From positions 20,358,001-20,422,000 of the forward strand of contig CM076267.1 of assembly GCA_038380795.1 (NCBI GenBank): a DNA stretch of 64,000 nucleotides, in the 5' to 3' direction. The stretch's first letter is position 1; every line of letters begins with the position of its first letter. A program made the translations under genes and the position numbers. Shown one piece after another: positions 37,001 through 49,712 of the stretch. Below the pieces are notes generated by a model. The model ran no database searches and had not been told where the DNA came from. It saw only the letters and a program-made list of their open reading frames with translations. This DNA comes from Pyrocephalus nanus. Taxonomy: Eukaryota; Chordata; Aves; Passeriformes; Tyrannidae.

Positions 37001-40000
37001 TTAAGACTCTAAGGGGAAATTTAAATTACTTCTAAGACATTCTGGCACCGAACAAGTCTAAACACAGTTGTGGATATACCATTGCTGTTTAGATTACTAA
37101 TACCTTACTAATTGTGCCTTTGCAAATAACTGCAAGAAAACATTTTAATTTAGTTGGATAGGAATTTCAAATAATATCTGTGGTGCTTATCAGATTCCTC
37201 CAAATTTAAGGATAATGAGGTGCCTTCTTTTTGTGTGTGTATGACTACAGCCTGCAGAATTATGTGAAAAAATGCTGTATTTTTAGTGTAGTCTTATGTA
37301 GGAGAGCATCTGAAGAAAAGCCTGCTTTAATTGAGCAGAGTTAGCAGTCTCCTCATTGTAGAAACTATCATGCACTGACCTGGCCAGTTAGGCTGCATGT
37401 TAGAAGAATTGGAAACTGTAACTATACAGCAGATATATGACAGCAAACTTCCTTGCTGCAAAGACATCTCATCATAGCAAAGCAGTTCTTAAAGCAATTT
37501 GCCAAATGGAATGAATTATTCTGGTCAGAAAAACAGCAGTATTTCTGGCTGAGAACTTTTACCAATCCAGATGATGGCAAGAAATAAATGCATTGGTAGC
37601 ATTTGCTGGTGCAGACTAGGCCTTAAATTAAACTGTTGTTCAGAGCAAGGGCCAAATTTCTATTCCTATAGTCCGTGGATTATACACAACTGTGTATACG
37701 AACCCTCAGGCTCAAGTTTTCATTTGGTATGAACCCTGCCAAACATGGCCTTATGTGAGTCAGTTTAGGGAGGAGTGCTCTTTTCTCTTAGATGGCATTC
37801 TAATAAACACCACTATTTAGTCCTGTAGGTTTCTAAAATAACCAAAATAAAAGCAAAGTGCTAAAAATACATCAGGCTGTTAGGTTACTGGCCTGTACTC
37901 AGGGCTTAGTCAAGATAGTGCAGAAGGTCCCACAAACTCAGTATATTTTAGACGAGATCAGAAAAAATAAAAATAAGAGGGACTAAATGGACCCAGCAGT
38001 GCCCAATTTCCCCTTTTCTGGTACTGAAGACCAATTTTGTTTGATTTTTAACCAGAACATTGGTTTTCATGTGGTATTTGTGAACAGACACAGATTTTTC
38101 AGAGCTGAAAGGAAGGGAACGGATACCCCATGCAGGCACTGCACACATGCTCTGGGGCATGCCGGGTGGTTGCAGAGGCACAGGGTCCTTCCTCCACCTC
38201 TCACTCAGAGCATGGTGGGAGTAATCCCTGGTTTCCACAACTGCATGTTCTAAATTTATTCTGAAAACTCTCAGGCATACACTTCAGTATATAATGTAAG
38301 CAGAGAGATTGAACAGGCCTAGCTACAAATATTTTACATTATAGGAAGATCAATTTTGTTTTTAGACTAACACATTCATGAACCATATTCATTCAACACT
38401 AAATCCAAACAGTTCCCATTGGAGATTACTTACAGTGGGAACAGAGATTGTGGTGCTGTCTATCCTCTTTGCCCACTGTTTGTGTTGATAAGTCCCATAA
38501 CTTTCTCCTTTCTGCTTATGTTCAGATAAATTGAAATACATGCACATGCAAGTCTATTTGTGAGCAGTGTGTTGTAGTGTTGCAAAAATAATAGATTAAT
38601 TAAGGTAACGGTATTTTCTGTAAACGTGAAAATAAATCACTGTATTTTTAATGTCTGAGATTAAAGGTGAGGTTTTTTTAAAAGTGTAGTGTTCTTCTAA
38701 GGTATTGCATCTGGAATTAGCTCAACCTTTGATAACATCATTCTCCTTCCAGAAATTAACGTAGTTGATCCCTTTTAAGCACGTGTCCTGTAATGGCCTT
38801 TGGCCCCTCTTAATGTCATTTTTAGGTATAGCTAAATCTAAAGAACTGCAGTTTACTTGGTTGTTATATAATTCATCTAGATTGATCAGTTTAGTATCTG
38901 ATTTTTCGAGATTTCCTCACAATTCTGAAATTTTAGCAATGCAGATATTTTTCTTTTGCCCAAGGCAATAATAGATGTAGTGTGCAAACACTGCTTTAAA
39001 GAGGGTGTCTGTCTGCTGATTTACATATTTTAAAAGTGTTAAGATCAAAAGTAATGAGAATTTAATCCATATGGCATGTAAAAGATAAATAGGAATATTA
39101 ATACTGTATCAAATACTAATTAAAGGAAACACCAGTCCTATTTTTAAAATCTTGCATGCAGATGAAAAAGAAGTCATTGCAAAGTTAAGATCTGATTCTT
39201 AAAGAAATTAAGAATTAACAGTTTTCAACCCCGGATTCTAACTATGAGACTGAGTTCATACACTAGGCCAAATTCTATTTGCACAGTACTTATCCCTGCA
39301 GTATCCCTTTCTCTCAAAGTAATTCTCATGATTCTAAAAATGAAAACTGCCATCAGCTCTACTACCAGCTTTTAGTACGCAAATTCCCTTATCCAAGAAG
39401 CTGAACGACAGGTGTTTTCCAACTTGCCTAAGTATACATGTGTAGGCCCTAAAATAGCTAATTCATGAGAACCCTGTTGGATTTTGGTTAAGTCTTGTAT
39501 GGAGACTGTAGCAGTGGGTGAAGAAAATGTTGTCATCTCCTTCATAGAAGACTTTAGACAAGAGTGGTCAAGATGAGTCATAAATTTGCCATGTCTTTGG
39601 GCTAGACTGAATTTTTGTCTTTCACTGTAATGGAATTTGTAGGTGAAAGTACCTTGGAATGTGTGTTCTCAGCAGGTTAGCAAGTACTCACAAAAACTGA
39701 CTCTGGTTGCACAACAACTAGAAGCTTTAGTGCAGCAGGAACCTAACACTCCATGCAGACAAATCAGCCCTAACAAGACGTATGAGATACATTTAGAGAA
39801 TCATTATCTCTAAGACTGTAGACCTTCAGTTCTCCATTAAGTCTTTGTTATAAATATTTAAAAGTAGGGCATACGCTTCTAACAGAGGAGTTAGCTTGCA
39901 GTGAAGTTTCCTATGAAATATGAGAAAAATAAACAGGGAGAGCTCATAACAAGTTTTGCCGGTACTGTGGAGTCTTGTGAGTGAGAGAATAAACTTCACC

Positions 40001-40400
40001 ATTTGCTGCAGCAGGCTGAAAAAGACCTGTGAATAACTGAAGGAGTGATTTTTCTTCATTTGTGCCTTGAAGCATACATGTACACCAAAGCCATCTGAGA
40101 CACAGCTGAGCCTGCCAGACTGGGGAGGAAAGTCTAAAATGTTGAAACTTGCTCAGTCTTGTGCACTACTCAAACTCCAGTTCTTTCCTGTAGGTCTGTG
40201 CTTCCTGTGTGTTTCTGTAGTAACTACAGGAAGTAGTCATCACTATACAACAAATCTTGCCTTTCGCAGGTTGAGAAAATAGATTCTGATGAGTGGACTG
40301 TTGCCTGCTTAAAATGGTAGTGATTCTACTGTAGAAGGCAGTAAAACACTTGGTAGACTGAATAAACCTCCACTGTTGCTGCTGTGTTTCCTTCCGCCAG
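34091..40400 (+). other. Intronic stretch, no recognised feature
   Basis: AT-rich sequence with open frames of at most about 97 codons. The frames 37948-38238 minus and 37987-38253 plus are mutual shadows. No repeat family or exon was recognised until the acceptor at 40400. Confidence 0.7.
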
Positions 40401-40500
40401 ATCAAAGTAGTCAGGACAAAGTTGTCAGTGGATCAACAAATCACAGTTCTTCTGAAGCCTTCCATCCATTTTGAAAGCACTACTCCATCTAAAGAAAATG
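40401..40500 (+). CDS. MYO3B: Candidate MYO3B tail exon
   Basis: An excellent acceptor (TGTGTTTCCTTCCGCCAG) is followed by a frame that stays open for 90 codons, to TAA at 40671. It starts in phase 0, exactly as the 22670 donor needs. The peptide begins IKVVRTKLSVDQQ and contains SIHFESTTPSKEN, compatible with the Ser-rich tail. Donor ATG|GTACAG at 40501 leaves one base, which is the phase required by the 62798 acceptor and would create a Gly codon. A competing donor, TAT|GTAAGA at 40596, fits splice consensus better but leaves phase 0 and would need a further exon. The start is better supported than the end. Confidence 0.5.
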
Positions 40501-41133
40501 GTACAGCCACACATCAAGCAGGAACCAGTTGCTCCACACACACATGGAACAAAGTTGTCCAGGACCTGTCCTCTCAATGCAAGAGGCAATTCTATGTAAG
40601 AGGAAAAATGCAGTCACTAGAGAAAGAATGTGAAGGAGTGTGCTACAAAACATTCCCAGCTGCATGTATATAAAGGCAGTTTAGCTATTTGACAGATGAT
40701 AAGTGGGGATATAGACCCATCTACTTCTAGTCCTCTTCCAGAAAATATTAGGTAGGTGAAGTAATTGCACACTGTGCCCCTTCTTTACAGTCAGTCTAAG
40801 GATGATTTCACAAAAGTACCAGCCCAGGTCTGTTTAGAAGAAGCTGAGCTTTGTCCTGGGTGAGTTAATGCTTTTTTTCTCAATTGTAATTTCAAATATC
40901 TGGCTGGGGTGTGTTGGCTTTGTGCCTTCTTGGTAACAGCCTGCCTGGGAAGGAGGGATGTGGTTACACTCACCAAAGTTGTTTTGTGGACTGCTGAGTG
41001 GCCACAGGGTCTTGTATCACTGGTGTGTTTATTTCTATTCCCTTTCCTGCAGGATAGTCCAGGTACTGTTTTTAATAGTTCTGTGTATTTTGTAAAAGAC
41101 CTTTTAAATATTGAATACATTTTCATTTTCCAG

Positions 41134-41204
41134 CTGGAAAATTAAAACATAGAAGTACATCATCAGATGGTTCATTCAGTCTTGAAGCAATTTTGAAATG
41201 TTAA
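41134..41204 (+). CDS. Possible alternative terminal exon of MYO3B (speculative)
   Basis: Acceptor CATTTTCATTTTCCAG ends at 41133. Joined to the phase-1 donor at 40501, the frame gives Ala plus GKLKHRSTSSDGSFSLEAIL, then KC and TAA at 41202-41204. ATTAAA lies at 41293-41298. The peptide is Ser-rich like the tail and would replace the 3THDI cargo-binding end. Twenty-two open codons could occur by chance, so this stays a candidate. Confidence 0.2.
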
Positions 41205-41572
41205 CTGGAAAAATTTATCTGCCTTGGAGCATTTTTTTACATCAAACATTCCATGAAAATATTTTCCTCAAAGTCTTTAAGTATTTCCAAATATTAAACA
41301 ACAAGAGAGATGACTTTTCCGAGTATCGGTGATGGTCTAATGCAGACAGTGTCAAGTTCACATTTTTTTAGAACAAAAAAGTAATGTGAGCATTACAGTG
41401 GGGGGAGACTGGCAGGCATCACTTGTCACTGGCACAGGCTTGACACTCAGCTGATGCCAGTTCACATTCTAATGGAGGTGTTAGAGACACCCAGTAAACA
41501 GAGAGTTTGTTGGTAAGCATTTTGACCTGCTGAGACAAGAACCAGAGGCACAATGAGTAGTTTGGGAGATTT

Positions 41573-41593
41573 AGAGAGAGAGAGAGAGAGAGA
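41573..41593. repeat. (GA)n microsatellite
   Basis: Ten and a half uninterrupted AG units. Confidence 0.9.
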
Positions 41594-42984
41594 TCCTTCC
41601 TTCCTCAAACCATTTCCTCATCAGCCACATCTTGGTTTAGCTTTTGCAATGGTTTCTAGTAGCCATGAAAAAGCCGTCATTACCCTTTTTAGAGCTGGAG
41701 AAGAGTAAGTGGTGGTAATTGGAAGAGGCATAATTTTTTCCCTTCAAGGCAGAATGATTTCCCAAAGAGGGAAGACTTTACATTTCTATAGTATAGTGTA
41801 GCACCTGTATGGGTATGTTTAGGATGTGCTGTTGGCTCTGTATCTACCAGATACTAAAACTTATCTTGGATCAGCATTAAGGTTGGCTTAGTACCTTCTA
41901 GAAAGTTACTCCAGCTGGAAAAGCAAAGTAAAGTACTTCTTAATCCTTGCCTATGGGCTTAAAAGGTCTCTGCTGCTTTTAGCAGGGGAATCAAACATCT
42001 GAAGCACTCATCCTTATCATATCCACCTCTGTGTTTATGATTGCTTTAAAGCTGTCTTCCACAAGAAAATTAAAAGACATTCTGGTGGACTTCTACTTGG
42101 AGATGAACCCAGATGAGCAGAGCTGGATTGAGATGCTAATTCTAGAGCACTGCTTCCCTAGGATGATGCCTGTCTTTCCTTAGGGCTTCCAATCTGGTTG
42201 CAAGACAAGGTCAGTCTCCCAACAGCTCCAATTCTGTCTGAAGGGGCAACTCTGTATAGCGGTAATTCCTTCTGTAAGCCTGGGTTGTGCAACACCTTAT
42301 GTTTAGAGGTCTTCATGCTAGGCTCCAGGATTTGCTGTGAATCAGCGTCTTTGGGACAGCACTATTGAGCTGGATAGCTGGGCAGGTAAGGTAGTAAAGC
42401 AGCATCTCACTCAACTCATCTCACTCAACTTCAGATAATACTGAAGAATAAAACCACAATCATTGACACAATCATTTTGTCCGTACTCAGCCAGATATTC
42501 TGCAGGACACACTACCATTTTATTGGCCATTTTTGCACCTTTCCTGAAGCCAGGATGCTCAGTACAAGGCACATTTGAATCTTTCTGCCTTTGAGAAAGC
42601 AGACTTCCAGAAGACTGTGACAACTAGCTGGTAGCGATGTGTGTGAGATGAGTATTACCGATTGTTTGTTGAAGTCAACGTGTACAAGCCATAGTGTGAG
42701 AGTCCTCACACAAATCTCTGTGTAAAAGAGGGTTTGAATGTTGGAAGTGTTCAAAGGTCCCTGAGGTTCAGGTGTTGTCCTGCTACATGGCCAGGATATT
42801 GCAGCTGGTGTCTAATGTCTAGTCTTTCCTAGATGCCACGTGCTGCCAATTGCCAGAGCAGCTCGGAGAAGCATCCTGCAATTTCTTCAGACTCCTCATC
42901 CTGTGCCTAGGCACTGCAAGATGTCTCTGTGTGTGTTTAGATTGATTGACTTGTGGAGGATAAATCCTTAAGAATGCTCTTGTG

Positions 42985-43140
42985 CCCAGAGTTATAGATG
43001 CCCCATCCCCAGCAGTGTTCAAGGCCACATTGGACATGGCTTTGAGCAACCTGGCTTGGTGAAAGGGGTCCCTGCCCATGGCAGAGGGGTTGGAACTAGA
43101 TGATCTTTAAGGTCCCTTCCAGCTGTAACCATGCCACAAT
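42985..43140 (+). mobile_element. CR1 LINE, 3' UTR fragment
   Basis: A tract reading 'gatgccccatcccc', then 'tggacatggctttgagcaac', then 'ggttggaactagatgatctt' is the standard CR1 3' UTR in sense orientation. About 155 nt remain. The terminal octamer repeats are degraded (ccatgccacaattcc). Confidence 0.9.
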
Positions 43141-46100
43141 TCCCTTGAAACTTCTCTTAATGGAAACTTTGATGCAGAAAGTAAAGAACAAAGGTGTCTT
43201 TCAGGAATGCAGGAAATAATGAGCCTGAGCTTTATTTAGTCACAGCTAAGGGAAAATTAAACTAAAAATTATTATTTGATTTCAGTATATTGCCTTGTTC
43301 CCTCAAACAACCAAATTGGGGACGAAGGCATTTCTGCCTTTATTCCCATTTCACAGCAGGATTTCTGCTAAATATACTTTTTTATTGAGTTGATTGATTT
43401 AATTTCATATCTGCTACACTTCTTTATCTTTCTCTGATGCCAGTCATGAATATACCTTTTGAATCCCCCTCTCTGTTGATGAACTTCAGCTGAGCTGAAG
43501 AATCTAGACATTATTTCACAGGTCATTTTTCAGTGAAAATGCCAGTTACTGCAGTGTTACTCCCTCCAACGTTCACAGGTAATTCCTGTTGCTACCAACA
43601 CATTTGGGTAAAACACAAAATCATATTTTCTTTTCCTTTTTTTTTTTTTTTTTTTAAATCTGAATTATGTATCAGCCAGCTCAGTTACATGATCTAGTCA
43701 AAACAGAAGGAAAGAGTTAGCAGCAGAGGACATAGTCTGCTGAATTTGGCTGAATGTATAAAGCTAGTCCTTCTGTAGAGATACATTTACAAAATGCAAA
43801 GATGTCTCTTCCTAACAGGCTGGGAATAGCATGGTATTTACCACAAATTTAAAAAAAATGAACAAGAATTCTATTACATAACATTTTAGAACATTTTTTC
43901 TAAACTGGTAATCTATGAACAAATTAGATCAATGAATGCAGCTAATTACTGGCACCTGAAACAGACTTAAGATGGCAGAAAATAAGCAAATTAAAAATAG
44001 CTTAAATGACCTATGAAATTACCACTGACCTTCACTTTAATGACCAGGCAAATAGCAGTTTATACCACCTTTGGAGCATCTGATGTTTGGAACAACCCCT
44101 CAATAAGGAGTGCAAGAACAGGGATTGTGAGAAAAGCTTTTCTTCTGTGTGCAAACTGAGATATTGCAGTGCCATGTTACATACATACTGGTCAGTGATG
44201 AAAACTGCAAGTGGGTACCTTAGCTCTAGGCAGCCTGGATTTTCAGAGCTGTGAAGAGTCAGCAGAACTGTGGCTGCTTCACTGTCTCCAGTAATTTGTT
44301 AACCTAGGCAGTTACCTGCATTGATCCTGAGTAATGCAACCATCCGAAATATGCCAAAATTCTAATAATTATTATTATATCACAGTTCAATTCAGAGCAT
44401 CAATATATGAGACACTTTAATTGCTGGATAGATGTTTAACCACTTGTGTTCAGTACACTTAAAAAATCTGCTCAGTAAGAGCATAAAAACTGTTGTTAGA
44501 TTTTGCAGGCCTTTTCCTCTCTCGCTGCCCCTCACTCCCTCACCCAGGGACTGGTGAACTGCACAGGACTGGGAATTCTAAGTGGATATCATGTATCTCA
44601 AAAAACTGAGGGCTGTAAAGGCATAACCAAAAGCTGCTGTAGAACATAATTGCCCTGGGGTTGCCTTATCAGCACCAACATGCAACTTTCTATGTGTAAA
44701 ACTTTTAAAGCAACTCTAGCTATACTCCCGTCCTAGTGTGATTTCAGAGAGATGAGCACGTCTTCTTTACCATGGGGCACCCTAAAGGGAAAGCATGCCC
44801 TGAGCAGACTCGAACGGGGAGAAGAGATGAGGATGAGCCTGTGGATCAGCAATTGTAATCACACAGAAAAGGATCAAGAAACGTTACCGATGTTGATTCG
44901 ACCCAGGGGTAAAATGGCAACTGCACTGAAGCTGCTTTAAAGTCATTTCTCTTGTCCATGTATGGAGGGAAGATTCTATTCCTTCCTTCAGTCCTCACAG
45001 GCAAATCTCAGTTACTTGGAATTTGTTCAGGAGAAGGGTAAATTTTACCCTGAAGGAATTAGGAAGTATTATAGATTCAACATATGGGACCATATGTCAT
45101 TGTATTGTTTCCAAATGTTTCTTTTTGAGCTTTTCCTTCCATTGCGGACAGCTTGTTTCACCACACATTGTCTAGAAAAGAAGGGGGTTTCATATTCCCA
45201 TTTCTTTCATTAAGCCACTATTAAATCTATATCAGTTTCATAATACTGTTTGTCAACATTATTTCATCCTTTGTTTCAAGCATGCACACTGTAAGTGTGG
45301 TCTGAGGCAAGTGCTTTGAATATGTTGTTCAGGCACTGCCAAAGTCAATGGCAGAAATACAGAATATAAGCAGAGATGGTCCTAAACCATCCCTAAACCA
45401 AAATATTCCACTTGGTTATAAGGCTGCTTGCAATCAAACCATGCCTTTTGCTGAACCCTGTAATACAGAGAAACCAGCACTTACATTTGATTATGAGTCT
45501 AATTAAACTAAAATTGAGGATGGGCGGATTCTGCCCTCTCTTTACTATGCAGATCAATATCCTCATGTATTGTAAATTGAGCTGGTCTGTATTTCCTTCT
45601 TTTCCTGTAATTTTCTGCTCCAGCCCTGGAGAAGAACTCTGGTGTCCAGTGACATCTGTTCTAAATCATGTTTTGGAAAAAAATGTAAATACATAAAACT
45701 TGAGGTCAGGCCCAGACAAAGCACTGGGCTAGCTCCCAGAGCCTCTCTGCATCTGGGATTGTTTGATGTCAGGAGGGCCAATCAGTGATGGTAGCAAGAG
45801 ACCCTTCAGATAAGGTTTTCCATGGATTTGTTAACAGACATTGTAAGTATTAAAACTTTTTGCTGAGCTCCCTATCTATAAAAATTTGTAGCTGACTGAG
45901 TGCTGACCTCCTCTGGGGTCCTTCAGAGGAGCACAGGGTCTTCACCCTATCCAAATGAGTGGAGATGAGTGTTCTGTGATCTTACCCTCTGTTGGGGTAA
46001 ATGGCTTCAGCCTCAGCCACTCTCACACTTGTCATGTTTTTTATAATTAGTTTTTATTTGTATCTACTTCTGATAGTATCAAGCTGCTGGTCTGCACAGG

Positions 46101-48977
46101 CCTGCATAGTTCCTGAACCTTTAATATATCAAAACTGATAGATTTGATGGATTAAAAGTTTTGCTGAGCAGTGATACCTTCACATTGGACTACTTGAAGG
46201 CAATGTTCCAGAAGCAAGTGGTGAAAGCCACATTCATAAAAGATTTGAAGTGCCTAAAAGAGTCTACTGGAATGTACAGAGCTGGCATCAGCACACCTTC
46301 AATTCCTGGGTATGTTACAGAGTTGTAAGCTCGATAGAGGTGCTTTTTATTTGCCTCTTCTAGGGCCTTTTAGCACTATTCTGGGCATTATTGTTTCCCT
46401 GAGATCAATAACTGTGAAAATCAAGCTCTGTGGGAAAAGACACAGAGATGGAAAGACATCTTAACTCGAAAGCAGCTTTACAATGTGGAGTTGGCATACA
46501 TTTTACATTTTTATCGAGTGTGTATTTACCAATTAGTCAGCAGCCTGAGCCAGTGGATTTAATGAACTTTGTGTGATGTATGCATAGCTTTTATTAATTG
46601 TGCCAATAGGGATAAACATGGGATACAAATAGATGCAGATGTCTCACTTCTTTCTCCTTTAAGTAATATTATTTCTTGTCATTAAAATACTTTATTTTTA
46701 TCTACTCTGCATATTAGAAAGTGTTAACTTATCTTCCATACAACTGTCCTTCCAAAGGTAAGTCTCAAAACTTTCACTGACCCATATTCTCCCCGGTCTG
46801 GGCTATGCCCAAGGCAAATACAGAAGTTCAGAGAAGAAAGCATTTTCTCCTTCTCCCCTTTCTCCCATCAGTGCAATGTACATTAAATAGTAAGTAGGCC
46901 ACAGAAACAGAGAGCATGTGGATGACTTGAGATCCTGGTAATTTGAGCCGTCAGAGAAAAAGGGGGCCAGCACCTGGCTTTCAATCTCTGTTTCAATGAA
47001 TATTTAACTACTTTATGTAAAGTGGAACACTTTCAACAAATGAGGCTGAGAGAAACCTACCTAAGAATATTTTCTTACCCAGCAGTTAGGCTACTCTCCT
47101 GAGAAGTGTGATGTTTGGGTTCAAGTCCCTGTACCAAATCACTTAAAGGAGTTGCTTGAAGCTACATCTTTCACAAGCTAAGAACATGGCCTAATCACTG
47201 AGTTTTTGGATATCAGGGGTGGCAGCATTACCTCCTCTGTTTTGGGAAAGGAGTCCCCTTGTGACAAAATCAAAATGTTTTGTTTTTTGAGATGCCAGAA
47301 TGAATTCTTTCAACATCTCTGAAGTTTTTTCATGTTATTTCAGCTGAAACTGTTAGTTAATATGACCTGAATTCACAAAAAAAAAGTTTCTGTTGCACTA
47401 AAATTGCAGTATTAGTGAGGAAGTAAGTTGATAAAAAAGAAGCCTGACTAACTTCTAACTCAGGTGCAGTTACAGTTGTCTGGTCATGGCACTTCCTGAA
47501 GAGGGCCCATCAGTGGCTGTGCTTCATGGTTTCCATTGGGATGCTTCTCTTCCATAGAACAGGTGGAAATTCCTACCCTTTAGAAGGAGGGCTGTGATCT
47601 TGAGTACCCAGAACTGAAAGCAGATTAAATTATCCTGCTGCAGCATGCTAATGGCCAAAGAAGTAGGAACACTTTTCAGAAATCTTTAAGCATTTTCACC
47701 CATTAAACACCATTTGGAGCTTATACAACTAAATACTAGGCTATTTTTAAAGATAAAACCCCTTATGCACATTGGTAAGTCTAGTGAGATCATTTTATTG
47801 ACTTTGCATGCTACTTCAATAGTTTCTCATCTTCAAATGCCAGTAATCCAGAAGAGAATTTTTGGTACTCTCAAAGAGAAAATAACAGAACCTAAAACAT
47901 AGGCACTTCTTGTGATGTCACTGAATTTTTTCCCCCCATTGAGTATGAACAATAAGCATGTTTTTCTGATGGACAGTACGTTAAATAGCCATAGTTCTGC
48001 TTTTACTAGATGTCAGAAACATGTCTGGGTGCCATTGTAGTTGCACTTTACAGCAGCAGAGCACTTTTTATTCAGTTTGCCATGAATTCTTCAAAAGGAT
48101 AAGAAAAAATGGTTGCAGGCAGGATAATTGGTTTTGTCCTTTTGGTTCTACATGAAGGACAAGCTTTGCCTCCTCTTCAGTGGTGTGATGCATGACAGGA
48201 CATGAAACATTTCCTGTGGACTATTTTCATAATCCACAGATAAAACTAGGAAAGATAACCAGATGTGCTTTCTCAGCTCCTTGATCCCATTGGACCCTCT
48301 CCCACCATGGTGTTTCATTGCAAGGATGAACTCTTGATGGGTTCAGCCTCCTTTTGGTGGACCCAAGTTCAAAGCTAGACTTCGGGCACTCAAATCTTTC
48401 TGGAATAGTGGCTCAAGCTACTGCTGTTTCTTGTGTAAGAGAAGCAATACATCATGTAGCTCTTCATAGTATGATTTACTGTCTCTTCTTCCAGGGGGGT
48501 TTGAGCTCCAGTGAAATAAGTAATGATGATGTTTAGAATGTCATCATTAGATATCTGTATTTAACACTTCAGCAGCGATAACTGGGAAATTCATCCCTCA
48601 CAAGGCTGATGTTGCACATTCTGTGTATGTTCAAACTGTTATCCTAGTCCTGGTTGTCTGTAGCCACGGGGGAAAAAGAGAGAAGGATAAGTGCAATCAA
48701 GAAATAAAGCCCTTTGCTGGCACTGTCAGATGGTACAGGCACCTTCTCATCATAGGCCACACAGCAGCTGTGTAGCCAGCCTGCCCACATCCTGCCCTGT
48801 AATGCTGCATTTTGAAACCAGGTAACTAGAGCCTCTCTTTCTCTGAGAAATAAATGCATAAACCACATAAAGCTAAGGCTTCCTATGCCAAAACAGGTAC
48901 CTAAGAAGTTTTGTATCTCGGCACTAACTTTCCAGATTAAGTCCTAATAGGAGATATGCAGATTGCAAAAAAAGTTT
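43141..48977 (+). other. Intronic stretch, no recognised feature apart from a T tract
   Basis: AT-rich intron with a 19-T run at 43637-43655. Open frames up to about 94 codons (45412-45696) show no recognisable domain or good exon borders. No mobile element was identified. Confidence 0.7.
43637..43655 (+). repeat. Poly(T) tract
   Basis: Nineteen consecutive T residues preceded by a T/C-rich stretch. No associated element is recognised. Confidence 0.85.
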
Positions 48978-49066
48978 GATAAATGTAGTTAACCTCTCCT
49001 ATATTGTAGTTAACCTTGTAGTTAACCAATTTAACCTTGTAGTTAACACTGATAAATGTAGTTAAC
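48978..49066. repeat. Cluster of five GTAGTTAAC repeats beside a CR1 end
   Basis: GTAGTTAAC occurs at 48985, 49006, 49018, 49039 and 49058. The outermost two copies sit in an identical longer context (gataaatgtagttaacctc at 48978 and 49051). The minus-strand CR1 begins directly after the last copy. The pattern looks like a local tandem expansion or an insertion-associated duplication. Each unit contains the palindrome GTTAAC. Confidence 0.75.
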
Positions 49067-49712
49067 CTCCTTGAAAATCGAGATGACATTCACCAGCTTC
49101 CACTCAGCTGGGACCCATCCAGATTCCCAAGGCCACTCAAAAATCATTGAGAGAGGTTTTGCAATGATCTCAGCAGCTTTTTGGGGATTCTGGGATGAAT
49201 CCCATCAGGCCCCATGGATTTGTACAGAGTTGATCATCTTTGTAGTCATGGTCCTCCAGCTCAGGGCACTGAGCCTCGTCATCCGTGTTGAAGACAGAGG
49301 CAAAGAAAGCATTAAACAGCCCTGCCTTGTCTCTGTGCCTGTTTGGGAGGTGACCATCCTCATCCTGTAATGGGCCAGTGATATTTCTACACTGCCTATT
49401 GCCATTAATATATTTCAAAAACCTCTTATTATTGTCCCCCACATTTCTGGCAGTTGCAACTCCATCTGACCTTTGCCACATGAATTTTCTCCTTACAGTG
49501 GCAAGCAGCATCTCTGTATTCTTCCCTTGTCTCTTGACCTTGCTTCCACTGGGCACACACCTTCCTTTTCATGCCTTATTCCAAGAGGTCCCTACTCAGC
49601 CAAGTTGGCCTTCTGCCTCAGCTGCTCGATTTCCAGCATTTGGGAATTGCTGCTCCTGTGCCCTTAGGAGGTGATGTTTGAAAAGTGACCAGCACTGATG
49701 GACCCCCGAGGA
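49067..49712 (-). mobile_element. CR1 LINE fragment, antisense, ORF2 linker and start of reverse transcriptase
   Basis: Read on the minus strand, this is an internal CR1 ORF2 piece. The upstream linker has 'DNNKRFLKYINGNRQ' and 'GLFNAFFASVFNTDDEAQ'. It is followed by the degraded 'GPDGIHPRVLKEL'-type segment (here near 49180-49230) and 'EWKLVNVISIFKE' near 49070-49110. Both ends are missing, since the copy stops before the RT catalytic motifs. Frameshifts separate the linker from the RT start. It is the only CR1 seen in antisense orientation to the myosin gene. Confidence 0.88.

Larger units (their letters stand above)
40501..42984 (+). other. Intronic stretch with a possible terminal exon and a GA microsatellite
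   Basis: Contains the remainder of the open frame from 40401, a candidate terminal exon at 41134-41204 and a GA repeat at 41573-41593. Nothing else was recognised. Minus-strand frames 40791-41126 and 42411-42754 have no identifiable product. Confidence 0.65.

Noticed and set aside
37948..38253. Overlapping 96- and 88-codon frames on opposite strands
   Set aside because: No protein family, no splice borders compatible with MYO3B, and composition like surrounding intron.
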